Origin: an uncultured Collinsella sp.
GTDB taxonomy: Bacteria > Actinomycetota > Coriobacteriia > Coriobacteriales > Coriobacteriaceae
NCBI GenBank assembly: GCA_900552155.1
Contig: URYU01000033.1
Span: forward strand, 1 to 14,212
Length of the DNA: 14,212 bases
Direction: 5' to 3'
The position numbers and the translations under genes are program-made. Below, piece after piece: positions 1 through 5,609 of this stretch. The notes under the pieces were generated by a model that worked only from the letters and a program-made list of their open reading frames with translations, ran no database searches and was not told where the DNA came from. The stretch's first letter is position 1. Each line of letters opens with the position of its first letter.

Positions 1-606
1 AACAGCGAGGGCAAGAAGGTCGCCGAGGCCGAGCTCGCCGCTGAGGTGTACGGCATCGAGCCGAACATCCACGTTATGCACCACATCGTCAAGTGCCAGA
101 TGGCCTCTTGGCGTCAGGGCACCCAGTCCGCTAAGGGCCGCTCTGAGGTTTCCGGTGGCGGCAAGAAGCCTTGGCGTCAGAAGGGCACCGGCCGTGCCCG
201 CCAGGGTTCCATCCGTGCTGCCCAGTGGCGTCACGGTGGCGATGTCTTCGCCCCCAAGCCCCGTTCCTACGCTAAGCGTATGAACAACAAGGAGGTCAAG
301 CTGGCTATGCGCTCCGCGCTGTCCGCCAAGCTGGCCGATGGCGAGCTCGTGCTCGTCGACGACTACGGCTTCGAGAAGCCTTCCACCAAGGCTGCCGTTG
401 CCATGCTCAAGGCTCTCGGCCTTGAGGGCAAGCGTCTGACCATCATCGTTCGCGATGAGGACGTCAACGCCTACCTGTCGTTCCGCAACATTCCCAAGAC
501 GTTCATCATCACTGCCGACGAGGCCAACACCTACGATCTCGTCAACAACAACGCCGTGCTGATGCCCGCCGACATCGCCGCTCACTTCGGGGAGGTGCTT
601 GCTTAA
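1..606 (+). CDS. rplD: 50S ribosomal protein L4 (uL4), 5' end outside window
   Basis: This protein binds 23S rRNA and its extended loop lines the peptide exit tunnel; in some bacteria L4 also autoregulates the S10 operon. The frame is open to the left edge, so the true start lies upstream. An internal GTG at 46 is in frame but is not the start, because residues encoded before it continue the L4 fold. By comparison with full-length L4, only about 6-10 N-terminal residues seem to be missing. The conserved L4 core is present: RQGT, then the loop segment SEVSGGGKKPWRQKGTGRAR, then SIRAAQWR. The TAA stop abuts the rplW ATG directly, and GGAGG at 591-595 serves rplW. The start is unseen; the identity is secure. 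Confidence 0.96.
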   Translation, partial: NSEGKKVAEAELAAEVYGIEPNIHVMHHIVKCQMASWRQGTQSAKGRSEVSGGGKKPWRQKGTGRARQGSIRAAQWRHGGDVFAPKPRSYAKRMNNKEVKLAMRSALSAKLADGELVLVDDYGFEKPSTKAAVAMLKALGLEGKRLTIIVRDEDVNAYLSFRNIPKTFIITADEANTYDLVNNNAVLMPADIAAHFGEVLA

Positions 607-894
607 ATGACCGCCCACGAGATCATCATCCGTCCGATCGTGTCCGAGCGTTCCTTCTCCGGCATGGAGCAGAACAAGTACACGTTCGAGGTCGCCAAGG
701 ATGCTAACAAGTATCAGATCAAGGACGCTGTCGAGGAGATCTTCGGCGTCAAGGTCGTTCGCGTGAACACCCTGACGGTCAAGCCCAAGACCAAGCGCGT
801 GCGCTATGTCGCCGGCAAGACCCGTTCTTGGAAGAAGGCCATCGTCACGCTGGCCGAGGGCGACACCATCGAGGTCTTTGGCAACCAGGCCTAA
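607..894 (+). CDS. rplW: 50S ribosomal protein L23 (uL23)
   Basis: L23 sits beside the exit of the polypeptide tunnel and is a docking site for trigger factor and SRP. The 95-residue length is normal. Family features are visible: the N-terminal IIRPIVSERS segment, the central KYTFEV strand and the NTLTVKPKTKRVRY loop, followed by a basic tail region (TRSWKKAIVTL). The ATG immediately follows the rplD stop, so the two genes are translationally coupled; the Shine-Dalgarno sequence GGAGG lies inside the end of rplD. A 179-bp spacer with strong hairpins follows before rplB, which is long for this operon. Confidence 0.97.
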   Translation: MTAHEIIIRPIVSERSFSGMEQNKYTFEVAKDANKYQIKDAVEEIFGVKVVRVNTLTVKPKTKRVRYVAGKTRSWKKAIVTLAEGDTIEVFGNQA

Positions 895-911
895 GACTCG
901 CTGCTGTTGAG

Positions 912-985
912 TGAGCTCATGCCTCCCAAATAGGGGAGGCGAGAGCTCAAGGTTTTGGGCGTATAAAATGGACACGCCCGGAACC
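912..985 (+). promoter_or_regulatory. Two tandem hairpins in the rplW-rplB spacer
   Basis: The 179-bp gap between rplW and rplB contains two adjacent hairpins. The first spans 912-949: outer stem TGAGCTC/GAGCTCA (912-918 with 943-949), a 2x2 internal loop, inner stem GCCTCCC/GGGAGGC (921-927 with 934-940) and a 6-nt loop. The second spans 951-985: GGTTTTGGGCGT (951-962) pairs with ACGCCCGGAACC (974-985), 12 bp including two G-U pairs. A smaller CGAGG/CCTCG hairpin follows at 1012-1026. No long T-run follows either large hairpin, so a simple terminator is not favoured. Roles could be mRNA processing, attenuation or ribosomal-protein feedback; which one is unknown. Confidence 0.55.
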
Positions 986-1073
986 GTGTATACGTCCGGT
1001 GTCATCGCACCCGAGGCAGAACCTCGAATCCCTGTCTGCGATGGCTAACGGATTCCTATTGAAAGGGATTGTA

Positions 1074-1904
1074 ATGGCTGTAAAGCACCTTAAGCCGACC
1101 TCCGCTGGTAGGCGTTGGCAGACGATCTCCGACTTCTCCGAGATCACCTGCACGAAGCCCGAGAAGTCTCTTCTCGAGCCCCTGCCCAAGAAGGCCGGTC
1201 GTAACAACAACGGCCGCATCACCACCCGCCACCAGGGCGGCGGCGTGAAGCGTCGTTACCGCGTGATCGACTTCAAGCGCAACAAGGACGGCGTGCCCGC
1301 CAAGGTTGCCACGATCGAGTACGATCCGAACCGTTCCGCTCGCATCGCTCTGCTGCACTACGCTGACGGTGAGAAGCGCTACATCCTGGCCCCCAAGGGC
1401 CTCGAGGTCGGTCAGACCGTCATGTCCGGTTCTGACGCCGACATCAAGCCGGGCAACGCTCTGCCCCTCGCCGACATCCCCGTCGGTACGCTCATCCACG
1501 CTGTCGAGTTCCAGCCGGGCAAGGGCGCCGCTATCGCCCGTTCCGCCGGTAACTCCTGCCAGCTGATGGGTAAGGAGGGCAAGTACGCTATCGTCCGTAT
1601 GCCTTCCTCCGAGATGCGCCGCATCCTCGTTACCTGCCGTGCCACCGTCGGTGAGGTCGGCAACGCCGATCACGCCAACATCGTCATCGGCAAGGCCGGC
1701 CGTAAGCGTCACATGAACGTGCGCCCGACCGTCCGCGGTACCGTCATGAACCCTGTCGACCACCCGCACGGCGGTGGCGAGGGCAAGAACCACACCTCTG
1801 GTCGTCCCTCCGTTACCCCCTGGGGTAAGCCGACGAAGGGCCTTCGTACGCGCAAGAAGAAGAAGGTCTCGAACCAGCACATCATTCGTCGCCGTAAGAA
1901 GTAA
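1074..1904 (+). CDS. rplB: 50S ribosomal protein L2 (uL2)
   Basis: L2 supports subunit association and the structure of the peptidyl transferase centre. The predicted 276 residues match the usual length. Recognisable parts are the N-terminal LKPTSAGRR, the RNA-binding [12 protein letters not shown] region, the [20 protein letters not shown] block with the conserved His of the HPHGGGEG loop, and a very basic C-terminus ending RRRKK. The ATG at 1074 is chosen because the protein then begins [10 protein letters not shown] as in other L2 proteins; a frame extending back to 999 adds sequence with no family resemblance. An AAAGGG-type Shine-Dalgarno sequence precedes this ATG. rpsS follows after 32 bp. 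Confidence 0.97.
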   Translation: MAVKHLKPTSAGRRWQTISDFSEITCTKPEKSLLEPLPKKAGRNNNGRITTRHQGGGVKRRYRVIDFKRNKDGVPAKVATIEYDPNRSARIALLHYADGEKRYILAPKGLEVGQTVMSGSDADIKPGNALPLADIPVGTLIHAVEFQPGKGAAIARSAGNSCQLMGKEGKYAIVRMPSSEMRRILVTCRATVGEVGNADHANIVIGKAGRKRHMNVRPTVRGTVMNPVDHPHGGGEGKNHTSGRPSVTPWGKPTKGLRTRKKKKVSNQHIIRRRKK

Positions 1905-1936
1905 TTTCGGATACCGAGTTTTAGGAGAAAGCACTT

Positions 1937-2197
1937 ATGAGCAGAAGTCTCAAAAAGGGCCCGTTCGTGGAGACTCGCCTTCTCTCGCGTATCACCGCGA
2001 TGAACGAGGCTGGCAAGAAGGACGTCGTGAAGACCTGGTCCCGCGCGTCCACCATCTTCCCCGAGATGGTTGGTCACACCATCGCCGTCCACGACGGCCG
2101 CAAGCATGTGCCCGTGTATGTTACCGAGTCCATGGTTGGTCACAAGCTCGGCGAGTTCGCGCCGACTCGTACGTTCCGTGGCCACAAGGCCAAATAG
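1937..2197 (+). CDS. rpsS: 30S ribosomal protein S19 (uS19)
   Basis: S19 is a head protein of the small subunit that forms a complex with S13 and contacts 16S rRNA near the A-site tRNA. The 86-residue sequence starts [10 protein letters not shown] and contains the family signature [20 protein letters not shown] near the C-terminus. The ATG has an AGGAGA Shine-Dalgarno sequence at 1923-1928. The stop codon is TAG, which shows that UAG is used as a normal terminator in this operon. rplV starts 14 bp downstream. Confidence 0.97.
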   Translation: MSRSLKKGPFVETRLLSRITAMNEAGKKDVVKTWSRASTIFPEMVGHTIAVHDGRKHVPVYVTESMVGHKLGEFAPTRTFRGHKAK

Positions 2198-2211
2198 GGG
2201 GTTAACCGTAA

Positions 2212-2583
2212 ATGGCAACTAAGTCTATTGAAACTGAGGCCACCGAGGTTCACGCCGTCGCTAAGTACGTGCGTGTTTCCCCCAGCAAGGCCCGCCTGGT
2301 GGTCGATCTGATCCGCCGCAAGCCTGTCGCTCAGGCCTTCGACATCCTCCACTTCAGCGACCGCGCCGTCGCCGTGGATGTCGAGAAGGTTCTCCGTTCC
2401 GCCGTTGCGAACGCCGAGAACAACAACGGTCTGCGTGCCGACAACCTGGTTGTCGCCGCTGCCTATGTTGACGAGGGTCCGACGCTTAAGCGCATTCGTC
2501 CCCGCGCCAAGGGTTCCGCTTCTCGCATTCTGAAGCGTACTTCCCACATCACCGTCGTCGTTGCTCCTCGAAAGGAGGCGTAA
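2212..2583 (+). CDS. rplV: 50S ribosomal protein L22 (uL22)
   Basis: L22 binds several 23S rRNA domains, and its long beta-hairpin lines the exit tunnel; changes in that hairpin are a known cause of macrolide resistance. The 123-residue protein shows the family core [19 protein letters not shown], then NAENNNGL, and the hairpin region ending [20 protein letters not shown], with no obvious insertion or deletion. About ten residues ([10 protein letters not shown]) precede the core. The Shine-Dalgarno sequence is weak (GGGGG around 2197-2201), so expression may depend on coupling to rpsS. The end of the gene contains AAAGGAGG (2571-2578), the ribosome binding site for rpsC. Confidence 0.97.
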   Translation: MATKSIETEATEVHAVAKYVRVSPSKARLVVDLIRRKPVAQAFDILHFSDRAVAVDVEKVLRSAVANAENNNGLRADNLVVAAAYVDEGPTLKRIRPRAKGSASRILKRTSHITVVVAPRKEA

Positions 2584-2589
2584 AGCTGT

Positions 2590-3300
2590 ATGGGTCAGAA
2601 AGTCTACCCCACCGGCTTCCGTCTTGGCATTACCGAGAACTGGCGCTCCCGCTGGTTCGCAGAGAAGGATTACGCTAAGACCCTCGGTAACGATCTCGAG
2701 ATTCGCAAGTACCTCGAGAAGCGTCTTTCCCGCGCAGCTGTCTCCCGCGTCGAGATCGAGCGCGCTGGCGACAAGGTGAAGGTCATCATCCTCACCGCTC
2801 GCCCCGGCGTTGTCATCGGTAAGAAGGGTGCCGAGATCGATACCCTCCGCACCGAGCTCGAGAAGGTCGCTGGCGTCTCCAAGGGCCAGCTCTCCGTCGA
2901 CGTTGTCGAGATCAAGCGCCCCGAGCTCGACGCCAACCTCGTTGCTCAGTCTATCGCCGAGCAGCTCGAGGGCCGCGTTGCCTTCCGTCGCGCTATGCGC
3001 AAGGCTGTCCAGTCTGCCCGCAAGGCCGGCGCTAAGGGTATCCGTATCCAGTGCTCCGGTCGTCTCGGCGGTGCCGAGATGGGCCGTCGTGAGTGGTACC
3101 GCGAGGGTCGCGTGCCTCTGCACACCCTCCGTGCCAAGATCGACTACGGCACGGCTGTCGCCAGCACCACCATGGGTGCTTGCGGCGTGAAGGTCTGGAT
3201 CTACCTGGGCGAGAAGCTCCCGGGCCAGCCTGTTCCCAACCCTGCACTCGAGGGCTCTTCCCGTCCTCGTCGTCGTAACTCCGAGAGGAGGGGTCAGTAG
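2590..3300 (+). CDS. rpsC: 30S ribosomal protein S3 (uS3)
   Basis: S3 lies at the mRNA entry tunnel and contributes to the helicase activity of the 30S subunit. The 236-residue protein begins [14 protein letters not shown]. It has a type II KH domain with the GKKG loop at residues 77-80 (in [13 protein letters not shown]), followed by the S3 C-terminal domain with [20 protein letters not shown]. The tail is basic and low in complexity ([12 protein letters not shown]). A strong Shine-Dalgarno sequence (AAAGGAGG) ends 11 nt before the ATG. The TAG stop shares its G with the GTG start of rplP, so the two genes overlap by one base. Confidence 0.97.
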   Translation: MGQKVYPTGFRLGITENWRSRWFAEKDYAKTLGNDLEIRKYLEKRLSRAAVSRVEIERAGDKVKVIILTARPGVVIGKKGAEIDTLRTELEKVAGVSKGQLSVDVVEIKRPELDANLVAQSIAEQLEGRVAFRRAMRKAVQSARKAGAKGIRIQCSGRLGGAEMGRREWYREGRVPLHTLRAKIDYGTAVASTTMGACGVKVWIYLGEKLPGQPVPNPALEGSSRPRRRNSERRGQ

Positions 3301-3803
3301 TGCTTGCCCCTAAGCGTATTCTTCACCGCAAGGTGCAGCGTGGCTCCATGAAGGGCCAGGCCTAGGGTAATACCGAGCTGCATTTCGGCGAGTTTGGTAT
3401 CCAGGCTCTCGAGGCCCATTGGATCACCAACCGTCAGATCGAGGCCGCTCGTATTGCCATGACCCGCTACATGAAGCGTGGCGGTCGTGTCTACATCACG
3501 ATCTTCCCCGATAAGCCCATCACCAAGAAGCCTGCCGAGACTCGCATGGGTTCTGGTAAGGGTAACCCCGAGGAGTGGGTGGCCGTCGTCAAGCCCGGCC
3601 GCATCATGTTCGAGGTCAAGGGCGTGCCCGAGGAGGTCGCTCGCGAGGCTCTGCGTCTTGCACAGCACAAGCTTCCCATCAAGACCAAGATTGTTGCTGC
3701 CAAGAACGCTGAGCAGCGCATCGAGAAGGAGATGGCTGAGGAGGCCGCTCTCGAGGCCAAGTGGGCTGCTGAGGACGCCGCCGCCGCCAAGGAGGAGAAC
3801 TAA
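3300..3803 (+). pseudogene. rplP: 50S ribosomal protein L16 (uL16) frame with an in-frame amber codon
   Basis: L16 helps position the A-site tRNA and completes the large subunit; it is normally essential. Starting at GTG 3300, which overlaps the rpsC stop by one base and has AGGAGG at 3286-3291, the frame reads MLAPKRILHRKVQRGSMKGQ, then Ala, then TAG at 3363-3365 as codon 22. It continues without any shift as [19 protein letters not shown] through typical L16 sequence ([48 protein letters not shown]) to TAA at 3801-3803. At this position E. coli L16 has Gln and Bacillus L16 has Lys, so one base change from CAG or AAG explains the stop. The last 25-30 residues are an Ala/Glu-rich tail absent from short L16 proteins. 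An ATG at 3459 (codon 54) is the next obvious start but would lose about a third of the protein. It is typed here as an interrupted gene; it could instead be read through, reinitiated or a sequencing error. Confidence 0.9.
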
Positions 3804-4018
3804 TGAAGCCCGCAGAGATTCGTGAGCTCTCGGACGCTCAGCTCGTTGAGAAGCTGAAGGAAATGCGCGCCGAGCTCTTTAACCTTCGTTTCCAGATGGC
3901 CACCAGCCAGCTGGACAACACCGCTCGCGTCAACACCGTGAAGAAGGACATCGCTCGCGTCCTCACGGAGCAGCGCGCCCGCGAGATCGCAGCGGAGAAG
4001 TCCGCTGTCGCCGAGTAG
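3803..4018 (+). CDS. rpmC: 50S ribosomal protein L29 (uL29)
   Basis: L29 is a small helical-hairpin protein near the tunnel exit, next to L23. The 71-residue sequence has the typical PAEIRELSDAQLVEKLKEMR first helix, the LFNLRFQMAT turn and a second helix with NTVKKDIARVLTEQR. Its ATG overlaps the rplP TAA by one base, and GGAGGAG (3791-3797) within the end of rplP provides the ribosome binding site, so its translation is probably coupled to rplP. The amber codon in rplP could therefore reduce rpmC expression through polarity. The stop is TAG. Confidence 0.96.
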   Translation: MKPAEIRELSDAQLVEKLKEMRAELFNLRFQMATSQLDNTARVNTVKKDIARVLTEQRAREIAAEKSAVAE

Positions 4019-4034
4019 GACCTAAGGAGAGAAC

Positions 4035-4295
4035 ATGACTGATTCGCGTAACTCGCGTAAGGTCCGTACGGGTGTCGTTACCTCCGTCTCCGGTGCCAAG
4101 ACCATTGTTGTCACCATCACCGAGCGCAAGCGTCACCCCAAGTACGGCAAGATGATGACCAGCTCCAAGAAGCTGCACGCTCACGACGAGGAGTGCACGG
4201 CTGGCGTGGGCGACACCGTCCGCGTTATGGAGACCCGTCCTATGTCCAAGATGAAGCGTTGGCGCCTCATCGAGGTCGTCGAGCGCGCTAAATAA
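4035..4295 (+). CDS. rpsQ: 30S ribosomal protein S17 (uS17)
   Basis: S17 is a primary 16S rRNA binding protein with an OB-fold. The 86-residue protein contains the usual RTGVVTSVSGAKTIVVTI strand pair, the RHPKYGKMM segment, the KKLHAHDE motif, and a C-terminus with ETRPMSKMKRWRLIEV. A good Shine-Dalgarno sequence (AAGGAGA, 4023-4029) precedes the ATG. A 118-bp spacer separates it from rplN, much longer than most gaps here. Confidence 0.97.
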   Translation: MTDSRNSRKVRTGVVTSVSGAKTIVVTITERKRHPKYGKMMTSSKKLHAHDEECTAGVGDTVRVMETRPMSKMKRWRLIEVVERAK

Positions 4296-4330
4296 GCAGT
4301 CGCTCTTACGACTTGTACGTTTCCGAAGAT

Positions 4331-4378
4331 GTGCGTATGCCTGGCTTGCATACCACAGGCCGTATAAAGGCTGCGCAC
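4331..4378 (+). promoter_or_regulatory. Alternative hairpins in the rpsQ-rplN spacer
   Basis: This spacer can form competing structures. GTATGC/GCATAC (4335-4340 with 4348-4353) excludes GCCTG/CAGGC (4339-4343 with 4356-4360), and an outer GTGCG/CGCAC pair (4331-4335 with 4374-4378) can enclose the latter. GTATAAA occurs at 4362-4368, and the same heptamer occurs in the rplW-rplB spacer at 961-967, each time just after a GC-rich GGC. TATAAA could be the -10 of an internal promoter, but I see no good -35 at 16-18 bp. Function is not established. Confidence 0.4.
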
Positions 4379-4413
4379 CTCTCTTCGGTTCTTAGTTCGG
4401 AGGAACATCTACC

Positions 4414-4782
4414 ATGATTCAGATGCAAACCATGCTGAACGTCGCCGACAACTCCGGCGCTCGCAAGATTCGCTGCATCAAGGTGCTTGGCGGTTCCAAG
4501 CGTCGTTATGCAGGCATCGGCGATGTGTTCATCGGTGCTGTCCAGGAGGCTACCCCTGGCGCCAACGTCAAGAAGAAGGACGTTGTCCGTTGCGTCGTCG
4601 TTCGCACCGTTAAGGAGATCCGCCGCAAGGATGGCTCCTACATTCGCTTTGATGAGAACGCTTGCGTTGTCATCAACAACGATGGTTCGCCCGTCGGCAC
4701 CCGTATCTTCGGGCCCGTCGCTCGCGAGCTTCGTGACAAGAAGTACATGAAGATCGTCTCGCTCGCTCCCGAGACCCTGTAG
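4414..4782 (+). CDS. rplN: 50S ribosomal protein L14 (uL14)
   Basis: L14 lies on the intersubunit face and contacts 16S rRNA helix 14; silencing factor RsfS binds it. The 122-residue length is exactly typical. It begins [19 protein letters not shown] and contains the signature area with [18 protein letters not shown] and the C-terminal [21 protein letters not shown] strong GGAGGA (4399-4404) precedes the ATG by 9 nt. The stop is TAG, and rplX begins 13 bp later. Confidence 0.97.
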   Translation: MIQMQTMLNVADNSGARKIRCIKVLGGSKRRYAGIGDVFIGAVQEATPGANVKKKDVVRCVVVRTVKEIRRKDGSYIRFDENACVVINNDGSPVGTRIFGPVARELRDKKYMKIVSLAPETL

Positions 4783-4795
4783 TTAGGGGAGATAT

Positions 4796-5101
4796 ATGTA
4801 TATCAAGAAGGGCGATAAGGTCCAGGTTCTCTCTGGTAAGGATCGCGGCAAGCAGGGCGTTATCCTGCGTGCTCTCCCCGCCGAGAACAAGGTCGTTGTC
4901 GAGGGCGTTTCGGTCGTCAAGAAGGCCGTCAAGCCCAACGCTGCCAACCAGCAGGGCGGCATCGTTTCGCAGGAGGCTCCCATCGACGCTTCCAACGTCA
5001 ATCTCGTTTGCCCCGAGTGCGGTAAGGTTACCCGCGTCGGTCACGAGAAGGACGGCAAGAACAAGCTTCGCGTCTGCAAGAAGTGCGGCCACAAGTTCTA
5101 A
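4796..5101 (+). CDS. rplX: 50S ribosomal protein L24 (uL24), zinc-ribbon form
   Basis: L24 is an assembly initiator protein that binds the 5' domain of 23S rRNA. The N-terminal KOW motif is clear ([18 protein letters not shown], residues 4-21). The C-terminal part has two CxxC pairs, Cys72/75 (CPECGK) and Cys94/97 (CKKCG), consistent with the zinc-binding version of L24 found in many bacteria. Length is 101 residues. The start is the ATG at 4796 after GGGGA. It is the last ribosomal gene in the window: a terminator follows within about 30 bp, and rplE, which normally comes next, is absent. Confidence 0.96.
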   Translation: MYIKKGDKVQVLSGKDRGKQGVILRALPAENKVVVEGVSVVKKAVKPNAANQQGGIVSQEAPIDASNVNLVCPECGKVTRVGHEKDGKNKLRVCKKCGHKF

Positions 5102-5127
5102 GCTGCCCGCAACATCAAGTTGCTAGC

Positions 5128-5161
5128 AAAGGCCCGGATGCCACGGCACCCGGGCCTTTTT
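5128..5161 (+). terminator. Intrinsic terminator after rplX
   Basis: GGCCCGG (5131-5137) pairs with CCGGGCC (5150-5156), with a further TGCC/GGCA pairing inside the loop. AAA on the left faces the T-run TTTTT (5157-5161) on the right. The spacing of about 30 bp after the rplX stop makes it a convincing end of the ribosomal operon. Confidence 0.9.
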
Positions 5162-5172
5162 CTATCTCTACT

Positions 5173-5332
5173 CATTGGGGACAGGCTTAAATGAGTGGCC
5201 GTTGAAATGCCGGCACCTGGGGGCGTTCATTTTCTGTCGGCAGCTGGGGACGACCATTCATTGGGGACAGACTTAAATGACCAGTCGTTGGGGGGACAGT
5301 CTCTATGTGCCGGCAGTTTGGGACGATCCGTT
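5173..5332. repeat. Two diverged copies of a GGGGACAG-type intergenic repeat
   Basis: A 22-bp segment at 5173-5194 recurs at 5259-5280 with one mismatch; its core is CATTGGGGACAG, and each copy is followed by a ...CGTTG end (5195-5204 and 5281-5290). A second module with GCCGGCA/GTCGGCA and TGGGGACGA or TTGGGACGA occurs near 5209-5223, 5235-5256 and 5308-5325. A related GGGACAGGTTTA lies on the - strand at 7530-7541. The pattern resembles REP-like intergenic repeats mobilised by RAYT (Y1) transposases, but no transposase is present and the family assignment is inferred. The rest of the 508-bp gap, apart from the GCGC array, shows no gene. Confidence 0.6.
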
Positions 5333-5429
5333 GATGTCTGATGCCCCCAGAGGGGTGAAGTAATACAGCTGGGTCTGTCTTTTAGGGCTTTGGTGTTCCG
5401 CCCCTTTATGTTTCACAAGGATCGTCGCA

Positions 5430-5477
5430 TGCGCATTTACGCGCATAGCCTTGCGCGACAATGCGCATAGCCGCGCA
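5430..5477. promoter_or_regulatory. Phased GCGC half-site array (candidate operator)
   Basis: Two identical inverted repeats of the form TGCGC-N6-GCGCA lie at 5430-5445 and 5452-5467, 22 bp apart, and another GCGCA sits at 5473-5477. The five GCGC cores start at 5431, 5441, 5453, 5463 and 5473, about one helical turn apart, so a protein could line up on one face of the DNA. GCGCATAGCC occurs twice (5441-5450, 5463-5472). The site lies 130-180 bp upstream of the oxidoreductase-deoR unit, and the DeoR-type regulator is a plausible ligand by position only. Confidence 0.5.
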
Positions 5478-5544
5478 AACATCTGCCAACTATGGCTAAA
5501 TAATGACCGATAAGCAAATAAATACGCAAACACGAGCAGATACG

Positions 5545-5558
5545 CGCGCAATTGTGCG
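5545..5558. promoter_or_regulatory. Near-palindrome upstream of the oxidoreductase gene
   Basis: CGCGCAATTGTGCG is a 14-bp palindrome with one mismatched pair, 51 bp before the ATG at 5610. It carries the same GCGCA half-site as the array at 5430-5477, so it may be a promoter-proximal operator of the same regulator. I could not place -35 and -10 boxes with confidence here. Confidence 0.4.
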
Positions 5559-5609
5559 ACTATAGGTTTGTTAGAAATGAAGGACTTCCGATGACTCAGG
5601 AGGCACATC

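Noticed and set aside
999..1073. N-terminal extension of L2 from an upstream start
   Set aside because: The added residues do not resemble L2, the DNA is part of a hairpin-rich spacer, and the ATG at 1074 gives the standard L2 start.
1056..1934. Long - strand reading frame opposite rplB
   Set aside because: It lies antisense to a certain ribosomal gene and is a codon-bias shadow with no recognisable domain.
3459..3803. Short rplP starting at ATG 3459
   Set aside because: It would drop the first 53 residues of L16, which are clearly encoded upstream in the same frame after a good ribosome binding site; no well-spaced Shine-Dalgarno sequence precedes 3459.
3300..3803. UAG reassigned to an amino acid in this organism (for example pyrrolysine)
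   Set aside because: Four other ribosomal genes in the window end with TAG at the expected length, no pyl genes are visible, and L16 has no need of pyrrolysine; local suppression or an error is more likely.
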